Source: Prosthecobacter debontii (lineage in GTDB: Bacteria > Verrucomicrobiota > Verrucomicrobiia > Verrucomicrobiales > Verrucomicrobiaceae). Taken from it: a DNA stretch of 64,000 nucleotides. A program made the position numbers and the translations under genes. The DNA lies in the NCBI RefSeq assembly GCF_900167535.1, contig NZ_FUYE01000005.1:248001-312000 (forward strand), in the 5' to 3' direction. Position 1 is the stretch's first letter. Each line of letters begins with the position of its first letter. The notes below the pieces were generated by a model. That model was not told the origin of the DNA, did not search any database, and worked only from the letters and a program-made list of their open reading frames with translations. Positions 28,854-36,262 of the stretch are shown in pieces.

Positions 28854-29785
28854 GTTCTTCCGTTCGTCTCACTCAAATCGCCTCTTATATTCCTGAAGGA
28901 CGTGTGGACACGCGAGATCGGGGGAAGCGCTTTGATTATGGAGATGATTTTTTAGAGGGGAAGCTGGGCACGACATCCCTCGCCGCTAAGGCACCTGATG
29001 AACAGGCTTCCGACCTTTGTGTCAAAGCTGCACGAGCCCTCGAAGGTCAAGGTGGAATGATTGAGGGAGTCGGGGTTGTGATTGTATGCACTCAGACCCC
29101 AGATCATCACGGGATTCCTCATACGTCCGCTGTAGTCCATGCCAAGTTAGGGCTGCCGGATAACTGTGCTTGTTTCGATATCTCTCTCGGTTGCTCCGGC
29201 TATGTTTACGGACTGTCCGTGGCCATCTCCTTCATGCAGGCTCATGGGATCCAACGAGGCCTATTTTTCACGAGTGACCCTTATTCAGTGATCATTGATC
29301 CAGCGGATCAAGCCACCTCATTGCTGTTCGGAGATGCTGCGACGGTGAGCCTCTTGGAGGCGGGGCAGGGTGGCTGGGAAGTCCGAGATGTGCTTTTTGG
29401 AACTCAAGGTAAAGGAGGGGCGGCGATCAATAACCGCGAAGGCAAATTGGCTATGAATGGGCGTGATGTGTTTAACTTTGCCATGTTGACGGTGCCGAAA
29501 CAGATCAGCGCCCTCCTGGCGCGGCAAGAATTGACCTTGGATGCTGTGGATCGCGTGGTTTTGCACCAGGGCAGTCGATACATCGTCGATAAGCTGAGGG
29601 AGCGTCTGAAATTGCCTGAAGAGAAAGTCCCAGTGCATCTTTCAGGAATCGGAAATACGGTTTCTTCCGCTATTCCGTTAACGCTAGAAGCAGTATTGAA
29701 AAGCCACCAAGATCAGCGCATTTTGATTTCTGGCTTTGGTGTCGGCCTTTCTTACGCTACAGCCTTGTTGGAGCGTTGCTCCTGA
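28850..29785 (+). CDS. 3-oxoacyl-ACP synthase III-like enzyme of the glycan island
   Basis: The 311-residue thiolase-fold protein has the full FabH triad: Cys115 (LGCSGYVYG), His239 (VVLHQGSRYI) and Asn269 (GIGNTVSS). KAS III condenses an acyl-CoA starter with malonyl-ACP. Its position between an orphan gene (4-bp overlap) and a dedicated ACP gene (14 bp downstream), inside a nonulosonate operon, says it makes a short acyl group for a sugar rather than membrane lipid. Family relatives in secondary metabolism also act as acyltransferases, which is an alternative here. Confidence 0.88.
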   Translation: MSSSVRLTQIASYIPEGRVDTRDRGKRFDYGDDFLEGKLGTTSLAAKAPDEQASDLCVKAARALEGQGGMIEGVGVVIVCTQTPDHHGIPHTSAVVHAKLGLPDNCACFDISLGCSGYVYGLSVAISFMQAHGIQRGLFFTSDPYSVIIDPADQATSLLFGDAATVSLLEAGQGGWEVRDVLFGTQGKGGAAINNREGKLAMNGRDVFNFAMLTVPKQISALLARQELTLDAVDRVVLHQGSRYIVDKLRERLKLPEEKVPVHLSGIGNTVSSAIPLTLEAVLKSHQDQRILISGFGVGLSYATALLERCS

Positions 29786-29799
29786 CTTTTCTTTTTTCC

Positions 29800-30027
29800 A
29801 TGAGTGATACTCTGAATTCTGTTGTAGCCATCATCCGCGAAGCTGTTCCTGGTGCTGAAATCAATCCGGAAGCGGATGGAGATCGGTCGTTCAAAGAGCT
29901 TGGGATCGATTCTCTCGATAAAATGTCCTTGCTCCTTGGGATTCAGGAAAAATGGAACCTCGAATTTACGGAGCAGGAAATTGCCGAACTGAACAGTATC
30001 AACGACATTTGCCGCAAGGTAGGATGA
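29800..30027 (+). CDS. Dedicated acyl carrier protein
   Basis: I chose the ATG at 29800, giving 75 residues; the frame extends upstream into the KAS III gene. It is acidic, four-helix in pattern, with the phosphopantetheine site GIDSLDKMS at Ser38. The sequence departs from housekeeping AcpP (no DSLDTVEL), as in ACPs serving special pathways. It probably holds the acyl group made by the adjacent KAS III. Confidence 0.88.
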   Translation: MSDTLNSVVAIIREAVPGAEINPEADGDRSFKELGIDSLDKMSLLLGIQEKWNLEFTEQEIAELNSINDICRKVG

Positions 30028-30119
30028 CTCGGGGAGTTGGAGGGTTGAAGAGTCCAGGTTTTAGCTTTTTTGTGAGTATTGATGTTCAGCGGCCTACGGG
30101 CTCATTCTAGTTTGCCACC

Positions 30120-30962
30120 ATGTTTATCGCCGAAGTTTCAAGCAATCATCATCAGGATCTCGAACGTTGTCTTCAATTCGTAGATTGTGCCGCTCAAGTC
30201 GGATGCTCTTCAGCGAAATTCCAGCTTTTCAAGATTGATGAGCTTTTCACTGCCGATGTGTTAGCGACTCGGCCAGGGCACCGTGAGCGGCGGAAGTGGG
30301 AGTTGCCCGTCTCCTTTTTGAAACCTTTAGCGGATCGAAGCCACGAACTTGGGATCCAATTTTCGGCGACGCCTTTTTACCTCAAAGCTGTCGAAGAATT
30401 AGAACCCTACGTGGACTTCTACAAAGTAGCTTCCTACGAATTGCTGTGGTCGGATTTGCTGGCTGAATGTGCCCGTACGGGTAAGCCGGTCATCTTATCG
30501 ACAGGTATGGCGACCATGAATGAAATTGCGGTGGCTGTCGAGGTATTGCGTGGCAATGGCTGTAAGGATCTTACCTTGCTCCACTGCACTTCGAGTTATC
30601 CGACACCTCCTGCTGAATGCAATCTGGCAGCCATTCAGACCATGCGAGATACCTTTGGCTGCCAAGTCGGTTGGTCAGATCATACCGTCAATCCTGGGGT
30701 GATCTCGCGGGCGATTCATCGTTGGGGAGCGACGGCTGTCGAATTCCATCTGGATCTGGATGGCAAAGGGGCCGAGTATGCCGCCGGGCATTGCTGGCTG
30801 CCGGAGCAAATCAAAGCCGTGATTCGTGACACCAAGGACGCCTTCATTGCGGATGGAAGTGGCGTGAAGGAACCTGCTGCTATCGAACTGGTCGAGCGGG
30901 ATTGGCGTGCTGATCCGAGTGATGGGCTGCGCCCCACAGTGAAGATTCGAGGTCTCGTTTAA
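30120..30962 (+). CDS. PseI/NeuB-family nonulosonate synthase lacking the SAF domain
   Basis: The 280-residue protein is a NeuB-type TIM barrel: MFIAEVSSNHHQDLERC at the N-terminus, KFQLFK, FYKVASYELLW, ILSTGMATMNEI, LLHCTSSYPTPP, GWSDHT and EFHLDLDGKGAEYA are the metal- and PEP-site blocks. It would condense phosphoenolpyruvate with the 6-deoxy-altrose derivative to make the nine-carbon acid. NeuB and PseI are normally about 335-350 residues because of a C-terminal SAF (antifreeze-like) domain, which is absent here. It is followed at 16 bp by the activating enzyme. I avoid the symbol because its precise product is not certain. Confidence 0.88.
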   Translation: MFIAEVSSNHHQDLERCLQFVDCAAQVGCSSAKFQLFKIDELFTADVLATRPGHRERRKWELPVSFLKPLADRSHELGIQFSATPFYLKAVEELEPYVDFYKVASYELLWSDLLAECARTGKPVILSTGMATMNEIAVAVEVLRGNGCKDLTLLHCTSSYPTPPAECNLAAIQTMRDTFGCQVGWSDHTVNPGVISRAIHRWGATAVEFHLDLDGKGAEYAAGHCWLPEQIKAVIRDTKDAFIADGSGVKEPAAIELVERDWRADPSDGLRPTVKIRGLV

Positions 30963-30978
30963 CTGTTGTTACAGCTTT

Positions 30979-32775
30979 ATGTCTGACTCACGTCGTGCCG
31001 TTGCGATCATCCAGGCCCGCATGGGCTCGGCTCGTTTTCCACGTAAAGTGCTGGCTGATTTGCACGGCCAGCCCGTCATCTGGCATCTCATTCACAGAAT
31101 TGGCCAATGCCGTGAGATTGATGAAATCGTGGTGGCTACCTCAGACCAGTCAGGTGACGATGATTTGGCTGCTTATGTGAGCAATCTGGGCATTCGGGTC
31201 GTCAGAGGCTCAGAGACAAATGTGCTCGAGCGTCTCCTCAAAGCTGCCGAAGAATCTGAGGCGGATATCATCGTGCGCGTGACCGGAGATGCTCCATTGG
31301 TAGATCCTCAATCGCTGGACGATCAAGTGTCCGTCATGGTGGCTGCCCACGCGGACTTTTGTGTTTCTGAGCCTGAAGTGCCGAATATCAACGAAGGCTT
31401 CGAGGCGTTTACGATGGCTGCCTTAACGAAGCTTCAAATTGAAGCTGGGGACGATCCCATCGCCAAAGAGCACACCTGCACCTATTTCAAAAAGAACCCG
31501 GGTTTTGTGCAGGTCGTTTATGCGCAGGTGCCTGAAGAATTGCAATATCGCGGAGCGCGAATCTCTGTGGATACACCGCCAGATCTCGCTTTTCTTAATT
31601 TGCTGCATGAGCGACTCGATGTTGCACCAGGTGAATTGGATATCCGCGAGGTGGTGCAGCTTCTTCGCCGCGAACCTCAGCTCACTCAGATCAATGCAGG
31701 TGTGGTCCAAAAAACTGCCGGAGCTGTCTCAAGGACCGCGATTTTTCGTTGTGATGCCTCTGCTCAAATCGGTTTTGGCCATCTGATCCGTTGCCTAGCG
31801 CTTGCCGAAGTTTTGCGCGATGAGCAGAGCTTGGGGATTACCTTTGTGACACGGCCATCCGAAGCGGCTTCCCGATTGATCTCGCAGCAACGTCATCGGC
31901 ATTGGATTTTAGATGAAAATCTGGATGCCTGGGATCAACTCGAAGCCAAGGTCAGCCAGGATAAGGCCGACGTTTTGGTGCTCGATGTACGTGATGGGGT
32001 GAGTCCACCACGGCTTGAATCGCTACAAAGAAAAACGGGTGCTCTCCTGGTCGATATTGATGATCCCGAAGATAAACGCCTAGTTTGCGATCTTTTGTTT
32101 TATCCACCCGTACCTCAACTCGATCACATGGATTGGGCCGGACTCAAGGGGACAAAACATGCCGGGTGGGATTGGCTGCTTTTGAGAAAGCAATTTCATG
32201 AGGCGCATCAACGGCGGGTTGCGGTGCCTTTGGTCTCTCAGGACAGACCGGTCATCCTCGTGACGATGGGCGGTAGCGATCCGGCGGGCCTGACGCTGAA
32301 AGCTAGTGCGGCGCTGGCGAACGTTCCGGGCTGCTTTCATGTCCTGTTTGTTTTAGGAGGGGCCTTCTGTCACGACGAAGCGTTTGAGGAGCAGTTGAGC
32401 AAAGTTTCATATTCTTATGAAATCCTACGGTCTGTGGATGCGATGGCGGACCTCATGCTGAGGGTGGATCTGGCCGTGGCTTGCTTCTCCGTGACGGCCT
32501 ATGAATTGGCCACTGTAGGCGTTCCTTCCATTTTTCTTTCACTTACAGCAGACCATTACGAGTCCTCATTGCCTTTTGTGCTCGATGGCTTGGCTCTGAG
32601 TTTGGGGGTGCATGATCAGGTGAAAGGCGAAACTCTCACGGCTGCCATTTCCGAGATTCTCGTTGACACTCCTCGCCGCCTTCTCATGTCTCAAGCCGCG
32701 CTTACGAAGACGGACGGACTCGGAGCTCGACGCATCGCCCAAACAATTACCAACCACCTGACCAAGCGCATATGA
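30979..32775 (+). CDS. Fusion of a SpsF/PseF-type cytidylyltransferase and a PseG-type UDP-sugar hydrolase
   Basis: The protein has 598 residues. Residues 1-240 are a nucleotidyltransferase (IIQARMGSARFPRKV at 10-24, TGDAPLVDP at 102-110, then the ISVDTPPDL block at 195-203), which should load the nonulosonic acid onto CMP. Residues 252-598 are PseG-like, a GT-B fold: RCDASAQIGFGHLIRCLALA (257-276) contains the catalytic-base region with His268, followed by DVLVLDV, ILVTMGGSDPAG and AVACFSVTAYELATVGVPS. PseG removes UDP from the 2,4-diamido sugar. The fusion joins steps before and after the synthase in one chain. Its stop overlaps the next gene (ATGA). Confidence 0.9.
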   Translation: MSDSRRAVAIIQARMGSARFPRKVLADLHGQPVIWHLIHRIGQCREIDEIVVATSDQSGDDDLAAYVSNLGIRVVRGSETNVLERLLKAAEESEADIIVRVTGDAPLVDPQSLDDQVSVMVAAHADFCVSEPEVPNINEGFEAFTMAALTKLQIEAGDDPIAKEHTCTYFKKNPGFVQVVYAQVPEELQYRGARISVDTPPDLAFLNLLHERLDVAPGELDIREVVQLLRREPQLTQINAGVVQKTAGAVSRTAIFRCDASAQIGFGHLIRCLALAEVLRDEQSLGITFVTRPSEAASRLISQQRHRHWILDENLDAWDQLEAKVSQDKADVLVLDVRDGVSPPRLESLQRKTGALLVDIDDPEDKRLVCDLLFYPPVPQLDHMDWAGLKGTKHAGWDWLLLRKQFHEAHQRRVAVPLVSQDRPVILVTMGGSDPAGLTLKASAALANVPGCFHVLFVLGGAFCHDEAFEEQLSKVSYSYEILRSVDAMADLMLRVDLAVACFSVTAYELATVGVPSIFLSLTADHYESSLPFVLDGLALSLGVHDQVKGETLTAAISEILVDTPRRLLMSQAALTKTDGLGARRIAQTITNHLTKRI

Positions 32776-33692
32776 GCGAATCTCAAACCAAGGAATGGAA
32801 TGGCCACCACGGCTCAGTTCAGGCCTCAGCCAACGGTTTTGATATCATTGATTGCCAGGCTCAGGGGTTCAAACATGCGATTCCGGTGCCCACTGCGGAG
32901 GAACTCACCAATGCTTATAAGCACGAGTATTACTCGTCTGAGAAGCCCCTCTACCTTGAGCGGCATCGAGAGGACTTGGAATGGTGGAACATGGTGTATG
33001 CAGAGCGCTATGAGACGCTTGAAGCCCATTTGCCTCAAGGCAGACGCCGCCTTCTCGATGTCGGCTCTGGCCCAGGTTTCTTCTTGCTGCATGGAAAAGG
33101 ACGGGGATGGGATGTGATGGGTATCGAGCCCTCAGTACAAGCCTTCGAACACAGTCAAGGTCTGGGTTTGAACGTGACTAACCAGTTTTTGAGCGCTGAA
33201 AACGCGGCGTCCTTTGGCAAATTCGACGCAGTTAATATGAGTGAAGTTCTGGAGCACATTCCAGATCCTGAATCTTTTTTGAAGCTGATTCATGGCATGT
33301 TGGCGGAAGATGGCTTGATTAGCATCGCTGTGCCCAATGACTTCAATAGCTTCCAAAAAGCGGCTGTCGAACAGCAGGCTTTGCCGACCTGGTGGGTTGC
33401 ACCTCCGCATCATTTGAATTATTTTGACCATGCCTCTCTGGCGCAGTTGGTTGAGCGTTGTGGATACGAGGTCGTTTACCAAGAGGCAACGTTCCCCATT
33501 GAGATGTTTTTGTTGATGGGAGATCTTTACATCGGCAACGATACCTTAGGCCGCGCCTGTCACGGCAGACGAAAAAACTTTGAGCTCAACCTTCAGCGCT
33601 CTGGAATGGGGAGCTTAAAACGGCAGATGTATCAAAAGTTGGCTGAATTAGGTCTAGGTCGCGAGGTGGTTATCTTTGCGCGTAAGAAATAA
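32772..33692 (+). CDS. Class I SAM-dependent methyltransferase (Methyltransf_23)
   Basis: The 306-residue protein carries motif I RLLDVGSGPGFFLL at about residues 92-105, an acidic motif II end (MGIEPS) and MSEVLEHIPDPESFL, typical of sugar or lipid O-methyltransferases. The N-terminal 90 residues include YSSEKPLYLERHREDLEWW, found in surface-glycan methyltransferases of this type. It overlaps the preceding gene by 4 bp, so it likely methylates the nonulosonate or its glycan. Confidence 0.82.
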   Translation: MSESQTKEWNGHHGSVQASANGFDIIDCQAQGFKHAIPVPTAEELTNAYKHEYYSSEKPLYLERHREDLEWWNMVYAERYETLEAHLPQGRRRLLDVGSGPGFFLLHGKGRGWDVMGIEPSVQAFEHSQGLGLNVTNQFLSAENAASFGKFDAVNMSEVLEHIPDPESFLKLIHGMLAEDGLISIAVPNDFNSFQKAAVEQQALPTWWVAPPHHLNYFDHASLAQLVERCGYEVVYQEATFPIEMFLLMGDLYIGNDTLGRACHGRRKNFELNLQRSGMGSLKRQMYQKLAELGLGREVVIFARKK

Positions 33693-34088
33693 CGGGCGCT
33701 TCAAGAGATGATGCGAGGTAGGGATTAAGGAATCTCCTTCGCTTTCAATTCTTTCGGATTGGGCGTTGAGCATTTTGCAGTGATTTTGCACTGGCCAACA
33801 AAAAGTGGTATCGGTTTCTCGACGGTGTCAAAACCATGCTTTTTGCTCGATTGAGTGACGGATTCGTTGCTCAATTGTTAGTTAGGTTAATGTCGCGGTT
33901 AAGCCGCGCTTGTGAATTCTTTAGGGGGATGGGAGCCCGGCCTAAAAGTGAGTGGCCAGTTGCTTGCGAAGCTGGCGAAAGCAGGAAAAGACGATGTTTG
34001 CGTGAGGAATTATTTGCCGTTTTCAGAAGACTCTGAGACGGGGATCATAAGGGTTCGTTCATTGTCGAACTACGAGTTATGGCGTAGT

Positions 34089-34132
34089 GTTGGATTGTGA
34101 CTGTCTTGTGGTTTGACCACTCAAAATCCAAC
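34089..34132 (+). promoter_or_regulatory. Compound hairpin in the leader of the DXS-like gene
   Basis: An outer 8-bp stem GTTGGATT/AATCCAAC (34089-34096 with 34125-34132) encloses an inner 5-bp stem GTGGT-TTG-ACCAC (34108-34120). No T-run follows, so it is not a standard terminator. It ends 71 bp before the start codon at 34204 and could be an mRNA leader structure. Confidence 0.45.
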
Positions 34133-34194
34133 CCATTAACTGGAGGGGCGTTCGTTGGGGCTCCGGCTTCTTACGGACTGCATTTGCTGTTCTT

Positions 34195-34203
34195 CCCCCC
34201 CCC
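34195..34203 (+). repeat. Run of nine C directly before a start codon
   Basis: The ATG at 34204 is preceded with no spacer by nine C residues, where a ribosome-binding site would normally be. Homopolymer runs of this length are prone to slippage. Confidence 0.8.
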
Positions 34204-36012
34204 ATGAACTCTGATCTCCACCAGCTGTCCCCTGATTATCTGAAAAAACTGTCCGTCGATGAGCTGACCGCCTTGGCGGCTGATATTCGTCAATATTTGA
34301 TTGGTGCCATCTCCACGACTGGAGGGCATATCGGTGCGAATCTAGGTGTCGTCGAGCTGACTCTGGCGGTTCATGCGGTATTCGACTCTCCTCAAGACGC
34401 GATCATTTTTGACACCGGACATCAAGGCTACATTCATAAGTTGATCACCGGTCGGCAGGAACACTTCTCGACCTTAAACACATGGGGCGGGATGAGCCGT
34501 TTTGTATCGCGTCATGAAAGCGAGCATGACACGATTGATGCATCTCATGCGGGCACATCCATCAGTATCGCCAGCGGGATGGCGTGGTCTTTTAAGGTGT
34601 CAGCTTCCCCTCAAAAGGTGGTGGCCATCATTGGAGATGGTTCCATGGTTGAGGGCATGGCTTTCGAGGGATTGAACTTCGTTGCTGGCTCTGAATTACC
34701 TCTGGTGATCGTTTTGAATGACAACGAAATGGCCATCGCTCCTAACATTGGTGGAATTCGTAATCTGACAACAGGTCAGGATTGGCAGGAGAAAAGCAGG
34801 GCTTTTTTTGAAGGGTTGGGTTTGTCCTATCTGGCTGTAGAAGATGGACATGACTTGGCATCCCTGGTTTCTGCGATGCGTGAAGCGCATCAAAGCTCGC
34901 ACCCAGTGCTGGTGCATGTGAAAACTGAAAAGGGACGTGGCTTGTCGTGTGCGGATGGTCATCCCTATAAGATGCATTTTTCGATGCCGTTTGATCCTGT
35001 GACTGGTAAAGGTGCCAATCCGACTGTGGCAGGAAAGACAATGGCCTTGGTAGCGGCGCAGGAGTTGGAGGAGATTTTACAAGAGGATCCTGATGTGGTA
35101 TTGATTACCCCGGCGACACCTTATGCATCCTATTTAGATCGACTCATCAGCCGGTTCCCTGACCGAGTCATCGATGTGGGAATGGCTGAGCAACAAGCGG
35201 TGGGAATGGCAGTAGGAATGGCATTGCGCGGTAAAAAACCCGTGGTGTGCATCCAGACCACCTTCATGCAGCGCGCCTACGATCAGTTGCTCCATGACGT
35301 CTGTTACATGGATGTGCCTGTCACCATTCTGGGCGTGCGATCAGGCTTCTCGGGCTATGACTCACCCACCCACCATGGCATTTTTGATATCCCTTATCTG
35401 AGGTCATTCCCAAACATGCAGATCATTTATCCGACGGATAGCCATGACATGCGGGCTTTGCTGCGTAGAAGAATGGCATCCCCGAACGGGCCGATGACTA
35501 TTCTGCATCCCTACGAGCCGATTGAGGAACCAGAATTGCGTTCGGAGTTGGAGGAGTGCGAAGATGTCTATCTGGTCGAACACGGTAAAGACGGGCTTAT
35601 TTTAACGCTTCCCAACCGATCTAAAGCGGCGATTGAGCTTCAGGCTGCCTTGAAAGTGGAAACGGGGCTTTCATATGGCGTGGCGGTGATCCGTCAAATC
35701 AAGCCCTTCCCAGTGCAGCAAGTGCTCGATCTCTGCCAAACGTTAGAGCGCGTCATCACTTTAGAGGAGAGTGCTCTAGCGGGTGGGTTTGGCTCATTGA
35801 TCGCCGAAACCTTTGCGGATTTTGGGGTGCAAGTGCCGTTGATGCGATTTGGGGTCAATGATCAGTTTGTCGCACCGGGGACCAAAGAGGAGTGCTCTCG
35901 TGATACGGGGCTGGATACCCAAAGCATTGTGCAAACGGTGGTGAAAAAATGGGCTGCTCCATCCTTACGCGCTGCGTTGGCTCCGACTCAGGCCTTGGCT
36001 AAAGCTTGCTAG
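34204..36012 (+). CDS. DXS-like thiamine diphosphate enzyme of the glycan island
   Basis: The 602-residue protein follows 1-deoxy-D-xylulose-5-phosphate synthase from end to end: GGHIGANLGVVELT at 40-53, FDTGHQGYIHK at 69-79, the ThDP site GDGSMVEGMAFEGLN (144-158) with NDNEM (172-176), and VIDVGMAEQQAVG with the catalytic glutamate. Two substrate-site motifs differ: DRAG reads VRSG, and YPRG, whose Arg holds the glyceraldehyde-3-phosphate phosphate, reads HPYE. So the acceptor may not be glyceraldehyde-3-phosphate. It lies inside a sugar locus, near a split transketolase. A plain housekeeping DXS is the alternative but the lost Arg speaks against it. Confidence 0.85.
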   Translation: MNSDLHQLSPDYLKKLSVDELTALAADIRQYLIGAISTTGGHIGANLGVVELTLAVHAVFDSPQDAIIFDTGHQGYIHKLITGRQEHFSTLNTWGGMSRFVSRHESEHDTIDASHAGTSISIASGMAWSFKVSASPQKVVAIIGDGSMVEGMAFEGLNFVAGSELPLVIVLNDNEMAIAPNIGGIRNLTTGQDWQEKSRAFFEGLGLSYLAVEDGHDLASLVSAMREAHQSSHPVLVHVKTEKGRGLSCADGHPYKMHFSMPFDPVTGKGANPTVAGKTMALVAAQELEEILQEDPDVVLITPATPYASYLDRLISRFPDRVIDVGMAEQQAVGMAVGMALRGKKPVVCIQTTFMQRAYDQLLHDVCYMDVPVTILGVRSGFSGYDSPTHHGIFDIPYLRSFPNMQIIYPTDSHDMRALLRRRMASPNGPMTILHPYEPIEEPELRSELEECEDVYLVEHGKDGLILTLPNRSKAAIELQAALKVETGLSYGVAVIRQIKPFPVQQVLDLCQTLERVITLEESALAGGFGSLIAETFADFGVQVPLMRFGVNDQFVAPGTKEECSRDTGLDTQSIVQTVVKKWAAPSLRAALAPTQALAKAC

Positions 36013-36048
36013 AGGGCTCAGAGATCAAATCGGTCGTTTGACTTCGGA

Positions 36049-36083
36049 TTTTGGGGGTGACGAATAGCGCGTCATCCCCAAAA
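36049..36083. terminator. Long 14-bp hairpin after the DXS-like gene
   Basis: TTTTGGGGGTGACG (36049-36062) pairs completely with CGTCATCCCCAAAA (36070-36083), one G-U pair, 7-nt loop, 37 bp past the stop codon. The T-run precedes and the A-run follows the stem on both strands, so it lacks the usual 3' U-tail; it may still stop transcription or protect the mRNA end. The rest of the gap to 36263 shows no gene. Confidence 0.55.
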
Positions 36084-36262
36084 ACTCATTGCTAATCAGC
36101 CCAGTAAATTCACACTGGGATTGATTTTCGATCCATGATGGCGCCCTCTTTAAACTTCCAGGACCTTTCAGATGGGGGCACGGTTGTTTCAGTACTCTCA
36201 TTACAGCAGAGGGCGGGCGGCATGAGATCGTGTGAGCAACGATACAGGTCGGACGTTTAAAC

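Larger units (their letters stand above)
33693..34203. other. 511-bp gap with possible gene remnant and structured leader
   Basis: No intact gene is supported. Two short + strand frames (33836-34036 and 33912-34100) overlap by 125 bp in different phases and read like halves of one degraded frame. A weak hairpin CGCGG-TTAAG-CCGCG lies at 33894-33908. The 3' third holds a larger hairpin (34089-34132) and a C-run against the next start codon. Confidence 0.45.

Noticed and set aside
33894-33908. CGCGG-TTAAG-CCGCG as a terminator of the methyltransferase gene
   Set aside because: The stem is only 5 bp, lies 200 bp past the stop and no T-run follows.
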